Shown piece after piece: positions 47,350 through 58,495 of a stretch of 64,000 bases of DNA. The stretch's first letter is position 1, and the number at the start of each line of letters is the position of its first letter. A program made the translations under genes and the position numbers. The notes under the pieces are model-generated. The model made no database searches. It had not been told where the DNA came from and saw nothing but the letters and a program-made list of their open reading frames with translations. The DNA comes from Cyrtodaria siliqua (lineage: Eukaryota > Mollusca > Bivalvia > Adapedonta > Hiatellidae): positions 62,001 to 126,000 of the forward strand of contig JAWPHD010002642.1 in the NCBI GenBank assembly GCA_037043455.1. Reading direction: 5' to 3'.

Positions 47350-47738
47350 TAAAACTGGAAAACAGCTATGGCCAGATTCACGGATCTTTAAACTTCTTCA
47401 AATTTATTTTTGTCTGGTCAGCTCAAACATGTTTCTCCCGATTGTATTTCATATATATACACCTTTATTCAGGGAGCATCTATCTGTTTTACCGAACTCT
47501 TGTTTTTATTTTATTTGTGCAGCAGCTGCTTACTATTATGTACATGTAGCTACGCCCCTGAGTTTGTTAGGTAGAATTTTGCTCAGTCATACTTAGTAAG
47601 TTACTGTCATTTACATTGTATAAACATGTCACGGATACAAAACAACCAATCATCGCGATCAGTCAGATCAGTTGTTCCAATACATTATTAATTACACAAT
47701 ACATGTATTTTAAATTTTAGTACATCACATACGCTACA
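47350..47738. other. Intergenic or upstream intron, no exon seen
   Basis: No coding pattern recognised upstream of the zinc-finger exon. Confidence 0.4.
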
Positions 47739-47739
47739 C

Positions 47740-48104
47740 CAGCGTTTTTTCCCCTTCTTTAGACGGGTCCGGTAAACGGACCCATTCCCAATCGCCAAAA
47801 AATAGCATTTTCCCCAATTTTGAGTAAAAAAAAATCAATAATAAAAATAAAAAAATCCCAATTCCAGATTTTTCTTCCCAAAATTGTAAAATGTTTTAGA
47901 ATAATCTTCTTAATAAAGTTTTTTACCAGGGTTTTCGACGTTTCTTCTGCTTTTCTGTGTAAATTGAACAAAATACAAAAACAATTTTTTTTCCCAATTC
48001 TGAGAAAAATCGCGTGTTTTTTCCCAATTTTGAGAAAAATCGCGTGTTTTTTCCCAATTTGACCGGTCACAGACCCATTCCCAAAATGGTGAAAAAAAAC
48101 GCTG
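47740..48104. mobile_element. Non-autonomous TIR element with 5-bp target duplication
   Basis: Ends CAGCGTTTTTTCCCC and ...GAAAAAAAACGCTG are inverted repeats. Both flanks are TACAC (47735-47739 and 48105-48109). The interior has GGGTCCGGTAAACGGACCC and a 29-bp tandem repeat (GAGAAAAATCGCGTG x2). 365 bp; no transposase. Confidence 0.8.
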
Positions 48105-48239
48105 TACACGAGTAACATATTTAGGAAATGTATTTCTCCGAATTGGTGATTACGGCATCTGGGCTGCGGCATTGTTTATATTTTATTCTGCAAGGTCTTG
48201 AGAAATTGTGTACAACATTCTCTGATTGACCACTCTATC

Positions 48240-48650
48240 AAACAGAAAAAAGATTGAAAATTTAGAGAACGTGTTTAATACGTATTTTCTATGAAGAGGT
48301 CACAGGTCAAGGTCACAGTGACCTTATTTTGATATGCGACACACCGCTATCCCAAGATGTATCCACACACCAAGTTTGGTATCTCAAAGTCTTATAGTAT
48401 TGAAAATATGGCCCGGACAAGCATTTTCGAAACATTTTCTATGACAGAGGTCACAGGTCAAGGGACCTTATTTTTGTACGTGACACACGGTGACACCGCT
48501 ATCCCAAGATGTATTCAAATACCAAGTTTGGTATCTCTAAGTGTTATAGTATTAAAATGATGGTCCGGAAAGTCGGACGGACGGACGGACGGACAAGGTG
48601 CAAACCTATAATCCCCCCGCCCCCCCGGGTCCGGTGGGGGACTAAAAACT
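48240..48650 (+). repeat. GAGGTCACAGGTCAAGG cassette element with GGAC tail
   Basis: Two units with CTATCCCAAGATGTAT at 48349 and 48500 (151 bp) and CCAAGTTTGGTATCTC. A GGAC run (48574-48593) and CCCCGCCCCCCCGGGTCCGG follow. Confidence 0.8.
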
Positions 48651-48890
48651 AGGCAGAGGACCATAAGCTTATAGCAAATGCAAATATTAAACCTCTGGCT
48701 CTTGCAGTTCCAGAGAAGAAGATATTTTCATGTTTTACCCTATACAAACCTATGTAAAACTGTGACCCCGGAGCGGGGCTAAATGTGACCCCAGGGTCAC
48801 CATTTGAACAAACTTGGTAAAGGACCATAATCTTATAGTAAATACAAAATATTAAACCTCTGGCTCATGCAGTTTCAGAGAAGATTTTTT
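48651..48890 (+). repeat. Tandem pair, about 174 bp
   Basis: GGACCATAAGCTTATAGCAA...ATTAAACCTCTGGCTCTTGC at about 48657 repeats at about 48831. Likely another cassette family. Confidence 0.7.
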
Positions 48891-49447
48891 TTAAAGTTTA
48901 GCAAAAGACTAGTCAATCTTTCTAGATTTTCATTAATAATGATGAACTGTATATATGCACATTTCATCAAAATCGGACGATAAACAAAAAGGATATGACC
49001 AATTAAAGGTTGTTCTAAAACGAATATGGGAGCCGCCATTTTCAGAACTATGATGTCATAGTTCCATATTACCATATTTGGAATATTGATAAATATCATT
49101 TAAAACGGAAAAAAATCACTGCAAATAAATGCATTTTTTTACTAGTCATATAAAGCATTATTGCCACTCAGTATTACATATTTTTCATACAGTTGCTGTT
49201 ATTTTCCCACTATAAATCATTAATTTTTTATATTTATAAATATTCCATATATGGTCATTTACAACCGTGATGTCATAGCTCTCAAAATGGCCGCTTCCAT
49301 GTCCGTTCCAACAGAAACTTCAAATGATCATATCTTCTTTGTTTATCATCCGATTTTGATAATTCTTTTACTCTTATTCAAGTTTTTCAGAACTCTCAAT
49401 AAAATTAATAAAGATGGTTTGGCTGTGTCACTACATTCCCTTTAAAA
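48890..49447. mobile_element. Foldback element of about 555 bp
   Basis: 48890-49085 and 49248-49445 are inverted homologues (both read, outward, AT..TGATGTCATAG.TC..AAATGGC then AACTTCAA.TGATCATAT). The spacer is about 160 bp. Antiparallel small frames with similar translations reflect this symmetry. Confidence 0.7.
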
Positions 49448-50205
49448 AAGTAGCTCTGATTATTCAGGTCTTTACTGTGTACGGCTTGCCAAATAAATGT
49501 GACAAGCGGTAGCAAAGCAAACATTTATGCTTTGTTCCCCACACCAAGTTTATTGAACATCATCATGGAAAAAAAACCTTCTTTCTTTCTTTACTTCCAC
49601 ACCTTATTTGGTACCTAGGAAGGTACCTTTTCAGGTACAAGGACAGCTTACTGGCATGCAGTCCTGATAATCATGACATTTTAATATATATAGGTAACAT
49701 TATATATACCTCAGACCAAAATATAATATTTAGTGACTTATGGAACCAGGAGGGTTCTCCGTAGCCTAGTAGTCTAAGGCGCTGTCTCATTTATGATCAC
49801 ATAGACTTCTCACCGCTGTAAGATCGTGAATGTTTGAGTCCTGCTTGCAACACATAATTTAATAAGTGAGAAAGTTTGTCAGTTACTTGCGAAAGGACAG
49901 TGGTTCTACTCCGCTATCTTCAGTTGTACTCAAATATGTGATATCTTCAGGTATATGAGTACTACTCAGGTAACTGAGGTCTTCCTCCACCAATAAAACT
50001 GGCCTCCAATTGTATGACCTAATTGATCTGTAAGTGTTTACTACAGTCTACAAAATTAAATGCGACCGTGGCACACGAATGCCCTGCTAAATGATTATCA
50101 GTTGCATATAAAATGGAGTAACCAAAGTCTCATAAGAAAGAGGAAGTCATTGAAAATGTTTACATTATACTGGTATAATTGTATATACATGTGTATGTGT
50201 GCGAT
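49448..50205. other. Intergenic with one tRNA-like remnant
   Basis: No gene seen apart from the tRNA-Leu-like segment listed separately. Confidence 0.5.
49750..49845 (+). mobile_element. tRNA-Leu-like SINE head
   Basis: GTAGCCTAGTAGTCTAAGGC gives a tRNA-Leu-type A box and D arm. A long interrupted anticodon region follows, then GTGAATGTTTGAGTCC as a degenerate B box. Stems do not close well, so it is a decayed tRNA-derived SINE or pseudo-tRNA. Confidence 0.5.
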
Positions 50206-50495
50206 TTAAAAAGCTGAAAATCTGTCTACAAAGTCTACTTTCGTTTTCGCTATCTGATAACTGCTTGTCAACATTTTTTTCGAACTACACACATACAAAG
50301 GATCTTCTACATCTACTAAAAGTACACTATAACTTGTCCGAGTAGATGTCATTTTCCTGTGTTTAATTCTGTGAAGGTGGACACACAAATACTCACTGAT
50401 TCCTTCCTTTGTTGCTGTGCGTTGTACTTTCCCGGGTAAAATAAACGAACGCGATAAAAGTAGAGCAATTTCGATTGCGGGTGTTAATGTCAAGG
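50206..50495 (-). other. Open frame with a consensus donor; uncertain exon
   Basis: A 95-codon minus frame without recognisable domain. Within it, AGGAATCA/GTGAGTATTT (exon end 50397) is a good 5' splice site, so this could be a first exon of the downstream HECT gene or of another gene. No support beyond the motif. Confidence 0.2.
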
Positions 50496-50509
50496 TCAGA
50501 AGGGATCAG

Positions 50510-51000
50510 TAATTATTTCTATAGTTCAATCTACCGCCACCTGTTGTCATAATGTCCAACGACTATTACAATTTGAGAAGTTCCTAATGAGTATTACAAA
50601 TTTAGAAGTGCGTAATTCGTAATTTGTCGAACTTGGTGGTGGGAGCAATAAACAAATTGAATCTCGTCGTTTCAAGTTTGTTGTGTCGTATTTGCAACTA
50701 TAAATTGGTAAGTATGCAACTTGGATGTTGTACAATGGACACATTACAAACTAAGACAATTGGAACTCAGAAGTAGCAATGTTGCATGTTTGCATTTATC
50801 ACAAAGAAGTAAGAGGTACAACATTTTTATACACATGGGATATCACTGGACACATTAAGACGTTTAGCATTTGAAAGTTGCAAGGTTGTAATGTTGCATT
50901 TGCAACAAAGAAAAAACAAATCTGCAATATTTACACACATGAGACATTGCAGAAACACAATTAACACATTAGGACTTTTGACCCTGATTCCCTTCCATAG
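50510..51000 (-). repeat. Dispersed repeat, inverted partner of 31.06-31.56 kb
   Basis: GTAATGTTGCATTTGCAACA, ACACATGAGACATTGCAGAA and flanks match 31090-31290 in reverse complement. The outer end ACCGCCACCTGTTGTCATAA matches the 31.5-kb hairpin arm. Confidence 0.8.
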
Positions 51001-51189
51001 TGATAATCATACATACAAAGGTAAATCCAAATAGGTCACCCACTGGTTTAAGAGATACGACGAAGACTCGAAAATAGCCAAATAAGACATTAGATATGCA
51101 AGTGTTCTTGTTCTTTGTGGCAGTACTTTGGTATTTTAACGCCGCACGTCGCCAAGATGCGATAATAAAATACAATCTGACCATTGCCT

Positions 51190-51540
51190 TAGGAGCTAAT
51201 CGAAGACGCCCAATCGTGAAATTGGAAGACTAAGTGTGGCCTGGCCTTTATTTACGCAAACGGAAATCCAAAACCCGCTTCTGATTTTGCTGATATAGAA
51301 ATTACACAATGATACCAAACTTTGACCTTTGAACTCTGTGTGACATTGATCTTGGCGACAGGAACGTTGGAGTTGACTGTAATGCGTTTTATTGATTTGA
51401 TATGATAAACATTCATGGTTAATAATTACAAATTCTCCCATTTGCTTTGGGAAATATGGCGAAGACACCACAACGACCGGACGGAACGACGTACAGTTGT
51501 ATACACTATTGCGAAGCCGGAAATAGAAACTACAGCTTTG
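51190..51540. repeat. Dispersed non-coding repeat
   Basis: TTTGACCTTTGAACTC and a terminal ATGGCGAAGACACC...CGACCGGACGGAACGAC run place it with the cassette elements. The 131-codon minus frame across it shows no domain and is probably fortuitous. Confidence 0.5.
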
Positions 51541-51869
51541 TTCAAAATAGAATAATATGTACATGTATGTGTAATATATCTGGTGCGTCACTTACTTTTT
51601 ATCTTATATGTGCTTTCAGCTAGTGTTTGCCTTGCTCATATTCTGTCTCAGTGTACGAATATTCTATCAACTTTCTTTCAGCTTGATGTTTTCTTTAAAA
51701 TGGCTTAATGACAATCAACCTAAGTATGTATGTGTGTTTACTTATTGATTTTAACGTCGCTATAGCTCAGTAACTAGACTATTTGTTTTGTTTCCATGAA
51801 CTTTATTCTGTTGGATCTAGACCAGATGTGTTTACATATAGATTTATATTCAAGACAAATGTGGTTTCC

Positions 51870-52352
51870 GAGCTTGCAATCAGAACTGTTATTCATTCCG
51901 ATCTTTGAAGATCGCTGATCCCGATATTTACAGATATCGATGGTGCATTCTCAAATACTTTTTTCTTACTTGAAATTCGAATAAGTAGTTCCACTACTCC
52001 ATCCTTTAAAGGTTCAGCGTACTGTTTAATCAGTCTTAAGATATGTATTTTCTTTTTAATTAAGTCTTGTGACTGTTACCTGTGATATGCAGGCTTCATA
52101 ACCTTTGCACCCAACTAAATTCCATTTGGTTATTTCGCCCACTGTTTTCTCCTGAAGGTTCCATGTTCACCGTCATAAGCATACTGACTTCTGATGGCTC
52201 AAATTTCTGTACTATTGACATTTTAAATATTGAGTTTTGCTCAACCAGGGGCTAGGGTGTGTGAACGGTAGCAAACAGTCTCAATCAAACCAAGACTGCA
52301 ATATTTTTTGTATTTATCGTGTTCGACGATTTTCAAATTTCTTTTTTCATAC
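51870..52352 (+). repeat. Long inverted repeat, left arm
   Basis: About 480 bp that pairs in inverted orientation with 57795-58400. Matching blocks include CGATATTTACAGATATCG, TTTAAAGGTTC..GTA.TGTTTAATCA, TTCGCCCA.TGTTTT, ACATTTTAAATATTGAG, GTGAACGGTAGCAA and GACTGCAATATTTTTTGTA. Confidence 0.85.
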
Positions 52353-52364
52353 TTTTTTTTTGTA

Positions 52365-52635
52365 TATCACACATTATTTCCATAAAGCGATGAGAAAGCT
52401 TATATAAACAGTATTTATAACGGATATTTCGACAATAGAACAAGTTTAAAAAATATGTTTTATTGACAAAATGTGATAACCTGTTTAAAATTACCTATTA
52501 CATGTTTTAATTGTACAATATGCAACATTTTTATACCGAAATTACGGTTTAATTTCATACACCAGCCAATCCCGTTTTCTCTTCTTGGAGCAGGGGTTGG
52601 ATGGGGTATGAAAGTTAATACTCGGACCACGTATT
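52365..52635 (+). mobile_element. TIR MITE (ATTACGTGGTCC family), copy 4
   Basis: AAAGCGATGAGAAAGCTTAT ... GGGGTTGGATGGGGTATGAA ... CTCGGACCACGTATTG. It sits between the left arm and its partial duplicate. Confidence 0.75.
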
Positions 52636-52639
52636 GAGA

Positions 52640-52835
52640 AGCGTTGTCTGTGCGGTGTGGCGTCTTAAAACGTCTCTCCGTTCTTGCATATCAGAACTGT
52701 TATTCATTCCGATTTTTTGAGATCGATGAGCCCGATATTTACAGATATCGGTGGTACATTCTCAAATGTACTAATAGAGGGCTTGAACGGTAGCAAGCAC
52801 GTTTCACTACCGTTTATGAACAGTATCAATCAAGA
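52640..52835 (+). repeat. Second partial copy of left arm (part 1)
   Basis: TGTGCGGTGTGGCGTC, CAGAACTGTTATTCATTCCG, CCCGATATTTACAGATATCG and GAACGGTAGCAAGCACGTTT repeat the arm sequence about 805 bp after the left arm. It is interrupted at TCAA by a retroelement and resumes at 53824. Confidence 0.8.
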
Positions 52836-53823
52836 AAGATAAAAATATCGGACAGGGAAAGCAGCATTCAATGAGGACAGTCAACCACAAAACACAAAAA
52901 CAAACACGCAAACAGACAAACGAGAAGGCAAAAGTAATAAAAATGCAAACGACATCACAAACACAAAAGGGTTGACAATAGGGCTACCGCCTTGGAACGG
53001 TCAGTGGCAACACATGCCACTGGGGGTTTAAACCGGTTCTAGGGTGCACCAAACCTCACACTTACCCTACTGTCATCCCATTAAAACAGGACAGTGTAAA
53101 TAAAGAAATCCCCGCCATGATCTAATCTCTAACCAACAAGGCAGCATCAATAGGCTATATAAGTAAAACGCAAATATGCTCGTGTAAATATAATACAAAA
53201 AAACAACAACAAAATAACAATAGCCTAGAAAGCCACAATGAAGGTACTCAATGACTTGGCAGAAGCCAGAGCAACACGAGAATAAACCATTAAGGGCACG
53301 ACAGGAAAGATCATAGACAAACATCAAACGCCACCGTCCCAATGGGCTTTAGGTAGGCGTCATCATAGGGTCCACAGCCTGTCCGGTCATCGTACAATTA
53401 AAGAGGAGAACATAGTGGCCAACTGTAAAAGGGTCCACCACCAAGCAAGCAGTACGTTGCAAAATGATATGGTCATAACCTCTTTTGATAAACATTTTAA
53501 CAAGTTTAACAAAGATAGTATGAAAGTGATCATGACCAAGAATCTTACGAAGTTTATAAATCACATCACCATAGAAGTCAGGTTGTGATAGTCCTTGTCG
53601 CAGAAGAGTCCTAAAATTACTTTCATATTTTGAAAAAAGATCAGGGTTACGATAATAAAATTTTGCAAAGGTTTTACGAAGTTTATTGTAACGGTAACCC
53701 TGATTGAGTAGCTTTTTAGTTATACAATCATTACGAATATTAAAGTCCTATACTCGAGTACAAGCTCGTGAAAAACGAATAAGTTGAGACACATACACCC
53801 AATAAGAAGTTGCTCGGGGAAAA
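52836..53823 (-). mobile_element. RT retroelement 3' end, copy 8 (cleanest, with TCAA duplication)
   Basis: Minus strand, 988 bp. The coding part (about 53349-53823) reads YRYNKLRKTFAKFYYRNPDL, RTLLRQGLSQPDFYGDVIYK, LRKILGHDHFHTIF, then ILQRTACLVVDPFTVGHYVL and CTMTGQAVDPMMTPT before the stop. It corresponds to the C-terminus of the RT polyprotein whose earlier YDKRDDFNFDIVN motif is seen in copy 6. The 3' UTR is about 500 bp and ends CTTTCCCTGTCCGATATTTT. It interrupts the arm repeat between ATCAA and TTCAAACC, consistent with a TCAA target duplication. One in-frame stop (CTCGAGTATAGGAC) and 5' truncation make it dead. Confidence 0.8.
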
Positions 53824-53890
53824 TTCAAACCGAGACTTCAATATATTTTTTTGTTTTTATCGTGGTCGGCGATTTCCAAATGTCAACTTG
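53824..53890 (+). repeat. Second partial copy of left arm (part 2)
   Basis: TCAAACCGAGACTTCAATAT ... TTTATCGTGGTCGGCGATTT continues the arm after the retroelement insertion. Confidence 0.8.
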
Positions 53891-54435
53891 TTTGTGAGAG
53901 ATTAACATGAAGAGCCAAAATGATTTATAGCATTGACCATATAACATCGGTAACATTTTGAAATATCAATTTAGTTTTCCATTTGAAAAATTAGCTAGCG
54001 ACGCGATGACATCTAGTAAAACATATTGTAACGTAACCCAGCGGAGGTATATGTCTAGTTACAACTGGGCGATTAATCAGTCTGTGTTATAAGAAGCAAG
54101 ATAATGGAAAATTCAGAAGAACTGTCAAATTAGTCTCCGAATGTAAAAAATACTTAAAAGGGGAATTTTTGGAAGAAACGAACACAAACAAGAAAATAAC
54201 AGACTCAGTTTTATTTAGACTCTTTTAAGTTGCAACAGCTCTCACGAACCATAGCACCAGCTTAATTGTATAGCAAAACGAATATATATTTTTTATTTTT
54301 TTTTATTTTTCTAAAGTATCCATTACATATACAAACAGAGCACATACATCTTATTTTACATATTGATAACAATTACATATATACTGCACACAAGGTGAGT
54401 CATACTCATTAATCAGCTCATTTTTATTATATTTT
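53891..54435. other. Intergenic, no gene seen
   Basis: No recognisable feature apart from a T-rich run near 54285-54312. Confidence 0.5.
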
Positions 54436-54750
54436 GTTAAAGGGACACACGGCGAGTTACATTCAAGCATTAAAATAAGTATCGCGGTTATTAAACCTGC
54501 CTCATTTTGACTTTAGAATCACCTGCATAGGATCAAATAAAAACTTGAGATTTCAACCCTCTTCCATGTTCAAGTATACAACTATTGCATTATCAAAATT
54601 TAGTAATATGTAAAATCAATTTACATGTACCTGGAACTATTTAAACACTTAACTTTAATGACTAAACGTATGTAGGTCATATTGAAGACCAACAGGACGC
54701 TGTGAGTTTTAAACTAATTAAGATTGCCAAGTGTCACCTTAAAATTAACT
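54436..54750 (-). mobile_element. AAAGGGACACA-TIR MITE
   Basis: Left TTAAAGGGACACACGGCGAG; right AGATTGCCAAGTGTCACCTTAA with GGACGCTGTGAGTTTTAAAC just inside. This matches the 32562 copy in inverse orientation. About 315 bp, without nested insertion. Confidence 0.75.
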
Positions 54751-55479
54751 CAGCATATGTATAGAGTATTTTAATTTTTAATATTTTAAATAAAGGTATA
54801 GGAAGGTAAAAATGATATTATTTAGCGAAATAGATTACTGTAGAGCGAACAAGGTGGTGCGCCATCATGTGGTTTATGTTTTGACATGTGTCAGTATATT
54901 TAAATGTACTATTATGTATAGATTTGCATCAATTTATTCACACGTATCCACCTTTATATATCTCATATAAACATATCTACATACACATCTACACATACAC
55001 ACACATATATGTATGTAAAAGTGATAAATTCAAATATTCACCATTATGTAATGTATAGAAACGTATCCATATATTCTCAAATATTCGCCATTCTATATTA
55101 TGTTTAAATATTCTACCCATTATCTGTATACATGCATCCATAATATATTCTCAAGTATATACAACTTTGCAGATATACACACATATGTACACATATAAAT
55201 CATTATCTACACACTCACTGTATGTATTGTTTTGTATATCCTGCTATTGAGATAATAAACCCTTCAGAATATGCATGGATTACTTTTCTTTCCGGTGGGG
55301 GATGGATGTGGGGAACAATTATACAAAACATTTTCTGCAGCATATATACAACGACAGGAAAAAATTACAAACTTAAAAAAAAAATAAGAAGTAGAAACAG
55401 TGTTTTACTATGATGATTGTTATTGTGTCCCTGAACTTTGACATGTTTAATAAAAAGTCTATATATATCTATTTTATTG
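54751..55479. repeat. AT-rich region with ACACATATAC repeats
   Basis: 54940-55220 is full of CATATATAC/ACACATA simple-sequence motifs and a loose repeat (CCATATATTCTCAAATATTC). No gene seen. Confidence 0.55.
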
Positions 55480-57690
55480 TCCTATTTTACTAATGTTTAT
55501 ATATCGACTCCACATGGCTTCAGATTTTTTTACTTTTAATTTTGTATATTCTATCCACTTTTCCACTTTGTTTAAAGATATAATATGTTTTTTAAAGATA
55601 TCTAGTAATGGGTTTTACATCTTTTGCATCTTTTGCTGAAATATAAAATGTTTGGTTTGCATGATAATTTTTCTCAAAGGGATATCAAATTTATTATTTC
55701 CAAATAAGATATCTGTTTCTTCCCAAATGGTCAAAGGTATATTACATTTATTTCTAATGTATTCTGCAAGATATGACCAAAACTGTTTTACAACTTCACA
55801 ATCCAAAACAAGTGATGTATGGTTTCAGGTAAAATATTGCAAAAGCTGCACATGCTATTATCTAGAATGTTCATTTTTGTTAGTAAATAGTTAGTTCCCA
55901 AAATTCTATGGTTGATTCTATATTGTAATTAAAGTAATTTTGGATATTTTGTTATTTAAAACAGTATTGTTTAAATTCGAAAATATAGTTAGGTACTGTT
56001 AAAACTTCATTCTTCCATTTTATTAACGACTTTGGGTAAATATTTTTTTTAATCAACAGATATAAATTAATCTATAGCCTTTAGTATGTTTTTGAATTAG
56101 TGATAGTATAAGAGGGCGTAATGGGTTTGGACTGTTATTGGGTAAATGTGTTATATTCAATTTACCAAAGTAGTTTCTAATAGCAGTAATAATACCTTCA
56201 TATTCCAAGAAATTAGACCTTATGTCATGTCGATTACTGAATTCTCTGTAAGAGTCAAGGTTTCCATTTGTGTTTAAAAGGTCAATGATTAATAAAATTC
56301 CTCCTTCGTACCATCTTCTATAGAAAATGCTTGAACCTCCGACCTTAATATCTGGATTATACCATAAATTAACAGCATGAAATTGCTGCCAATGAAATCG
56401 ATTTCACGTGTTCAGTAAATATTTTATAACACTTCTTTCCAAAAGGATTATGTATTCTATATATATTTCGTTTGATAAAATGACTACCAAAATTAACTAC
56501 GTCTGTGAAAAAGGGGCACATCTGTGAAAAAGGGGCACATTTTTTTCGCTAAATGAGTATATTTATTATCTGTCTGGAAAATTCAATATCAATCATTCTT
56601 AGCCCCCAAACGTATGGTCTTGTATTATAATGGTTCGTTTTATTTTATCTTTTGCATTATTCCAGAGAAAGTTATAAAACATATTTTGAAGAAGTTTGAT
56701 TTTATCAGTTGATGGGTTGGGGATTCCTATTATCAAATGATTAAGTTTCGATAGAGCTAGGCTTTTTAGAATCACAATTTTTCCCAAAGGAATATGTATT
56801 CTTTTAGACCAACTTGCAAGTAATCTTTAAATTTCCTCTATTTTAAAGGTCATAATTTATTTTTATCATTGAATTCAGGTTTGTTGAGAATTGTTAACCC
56901 CCCTTTGTAGAGAGGTTTTAACCCTAGTACAGTGAAATTGTCTTTTTCCCAACATAAATTGTATTCTGACATAACTTTGTGTGCGCTACTTTTTTTCGAT
57001 CCAAACCAGATAACTTTTGTTTTGTCAGAATTTATATTAAGGCCGGAGATTTGTGCATACATTTTTAATGTCAACATGGTGTGTAGAAGTGAGTCTTTGG
57101 AGACATCTAGAGTCAAACTGGTATCATCAGCATATTGTGATACTAAAAACTCAGTAATTATCTACATGAATACCTTTAATTTTTGGATTGTTTCTTAACA
57201 TAACAGATAATATTTCTGCACACAGAATGAACAGGTAGGGTGAAAATGAATCTCCTTGACGACAGCCTCTTTGTAGATAGAACCAGTCAGACATACGCCC
57301 ATTAACAATAACACATGACTCTATACTGTGGTAAAACAATTTATCCAACTAATAATTGAAGGGCCAAAATTAAAAAATTGTAAAACTTTTGTCATGAAAT
57401 TCCATGATACCGTGTCAAAAGCAGTCGCGAAGTCAATCAAGAGTAATAACCCTGGAATATTGTATTTCTCAGCATAAAATAGTATGTCATACAGTAATCT
57501 TATATTTGTTCCCATAAATCTGCCTGGTAAAAAGCCAGTTTGATCTTCATGGATAATAGTACACAACACATTTTTATTCTAAAAGCTATGGCTGCTGATG
57601 CTATTTCATAAGAAACGTTTAGAAGAGAGATTGGTCTCCAGTTTTTCAAATACAATTTGTCTTTGTTGCCTTTGGAATTTAAGTTATAAC
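55480..57690 (-). pseudogene. L1-clade LINE ORF2 pseudogene (reverse transcriptase)
   Basis: Reading the minus strand from 57690: KGNKDKLYLKNWRPISLLNV, then DQTGFLPGRFMG, LLLIDFATAFDTVSW (first catalytic Asp), FYLQRGCRQGDSFSPYLFIL, YADD (codons 57123-57134), ISGLNINSDKTKVIWFGSKK, GKIVILKSLALSKLNHLIIG, YRRWYEGGILLINDLLNTNG, and CEVVKQFWSYLAEYIRNKCN near the end. This is the RT palm through C-terminal region of an L1-type ORF2. Frames change near 57340, 57158 and 57120 and at several later points, so it is dead. The endonuclease half is missing (5' truncation at about 57690). It lies inside the 51.87-58.4 kb inverted repeat. Confidence 0.88.
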
Positions 57691-57794
57691 TCCTTGTTTT
57701 GGTGTTATTGAGAAATACTTAACCTAGGGTCAAAACGAATACTTAACCCAGGGTCAAAACAAGAATGTAAAGTACATGTTCATTTATATCTTTG

Positions 57795-58400
57795 TTAAAA
57801 AGAGTATGAAAGGAGAAATTTGGAAATCGCCGAACACGATAATTACAAAAAATATTGCAGTCTCGGTTTGATTGAGACTGTTCATGACGGTAAGGAAACG
57901 TGCTTGCTACCGTTCACGCCCTCTATCCCGGGTAGAGCAGTCCTCAATATTTAAAATGTTGATAGTACGGCAGTTTGAGTCGTCCCAAAGATGGTATGCA
58001 TATGACGGTGAGTATGGAACCTTCAATGATGTATGTTCCCAGTTCTTGGCAGAATTCTGTGTCCTAAACAGTAAAACAATGGGCGAAAAAAACAAAATGG
58101 TATTTATTTGGGAACAGAGGTTGTGAAGCATGCGCATCACAACTAACAGCCAAAAGACTAAATTAAAAAGCAGCGTCATATCCAAATGGTGATTAAACAA
58201 TACTCAGAACCTTTAAAGCCTGAAGTAGTGAAACCACCTATTCGAAATAAAATAAGAAAACATAAATTTATTAAGTATTAGAGAATGTTCCACCGATATC
58301 TGTTAATATATATGGGATCAGCAATCTCCAAAGATTGCAATGAATTACAGTTCTTACTGCAAGCACAGGGAGACGTTTAACCGCCATCACACCGCACAGG
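57795..58400 (-). repeat. Long inverted repeat, right arm
   Basis: Reverse-complement partner of 51870-52352 and of 52640-52835: AAATCGCCGAACACGATAAT, GCAGTCTCGGTTTGATTGAG, CTTGCTACCGTTCACG, AATGGGCGAAAAAA, CCACCGATATCTGTTA and CACACCGCACAGG. Confidence 0.85.
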
Positions 58401-58419
58401 CAATGTACTGTGATATATA

Positions 58420-58495
58420 AAAAGAGTTTGAAAGGAGAAATTTGTAAATCGCCGAACAATATTATTACACAATATATTGTAGTATCGGTTTAAAC
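58420..58495 (-). repeat. Extra inner-arm fragment
   Basis: GAAAGGAGAAATTTGTAAAT...CGCCGAACAA repeats the inner edge of the right arm (57808-57880), in the same orientation. Confidence 0.75.

Noticed and set aside
48875..49445. Two opposed small genes with similar proteins
   Set aside because: The similarity is produced by the inverted repeat itself.
51196..51591. 131-codon minus frame as a gene
   Set aside because: It overlaps a dispersed repeat of the TTTGACCTTTGA type and shows no protein family signature.
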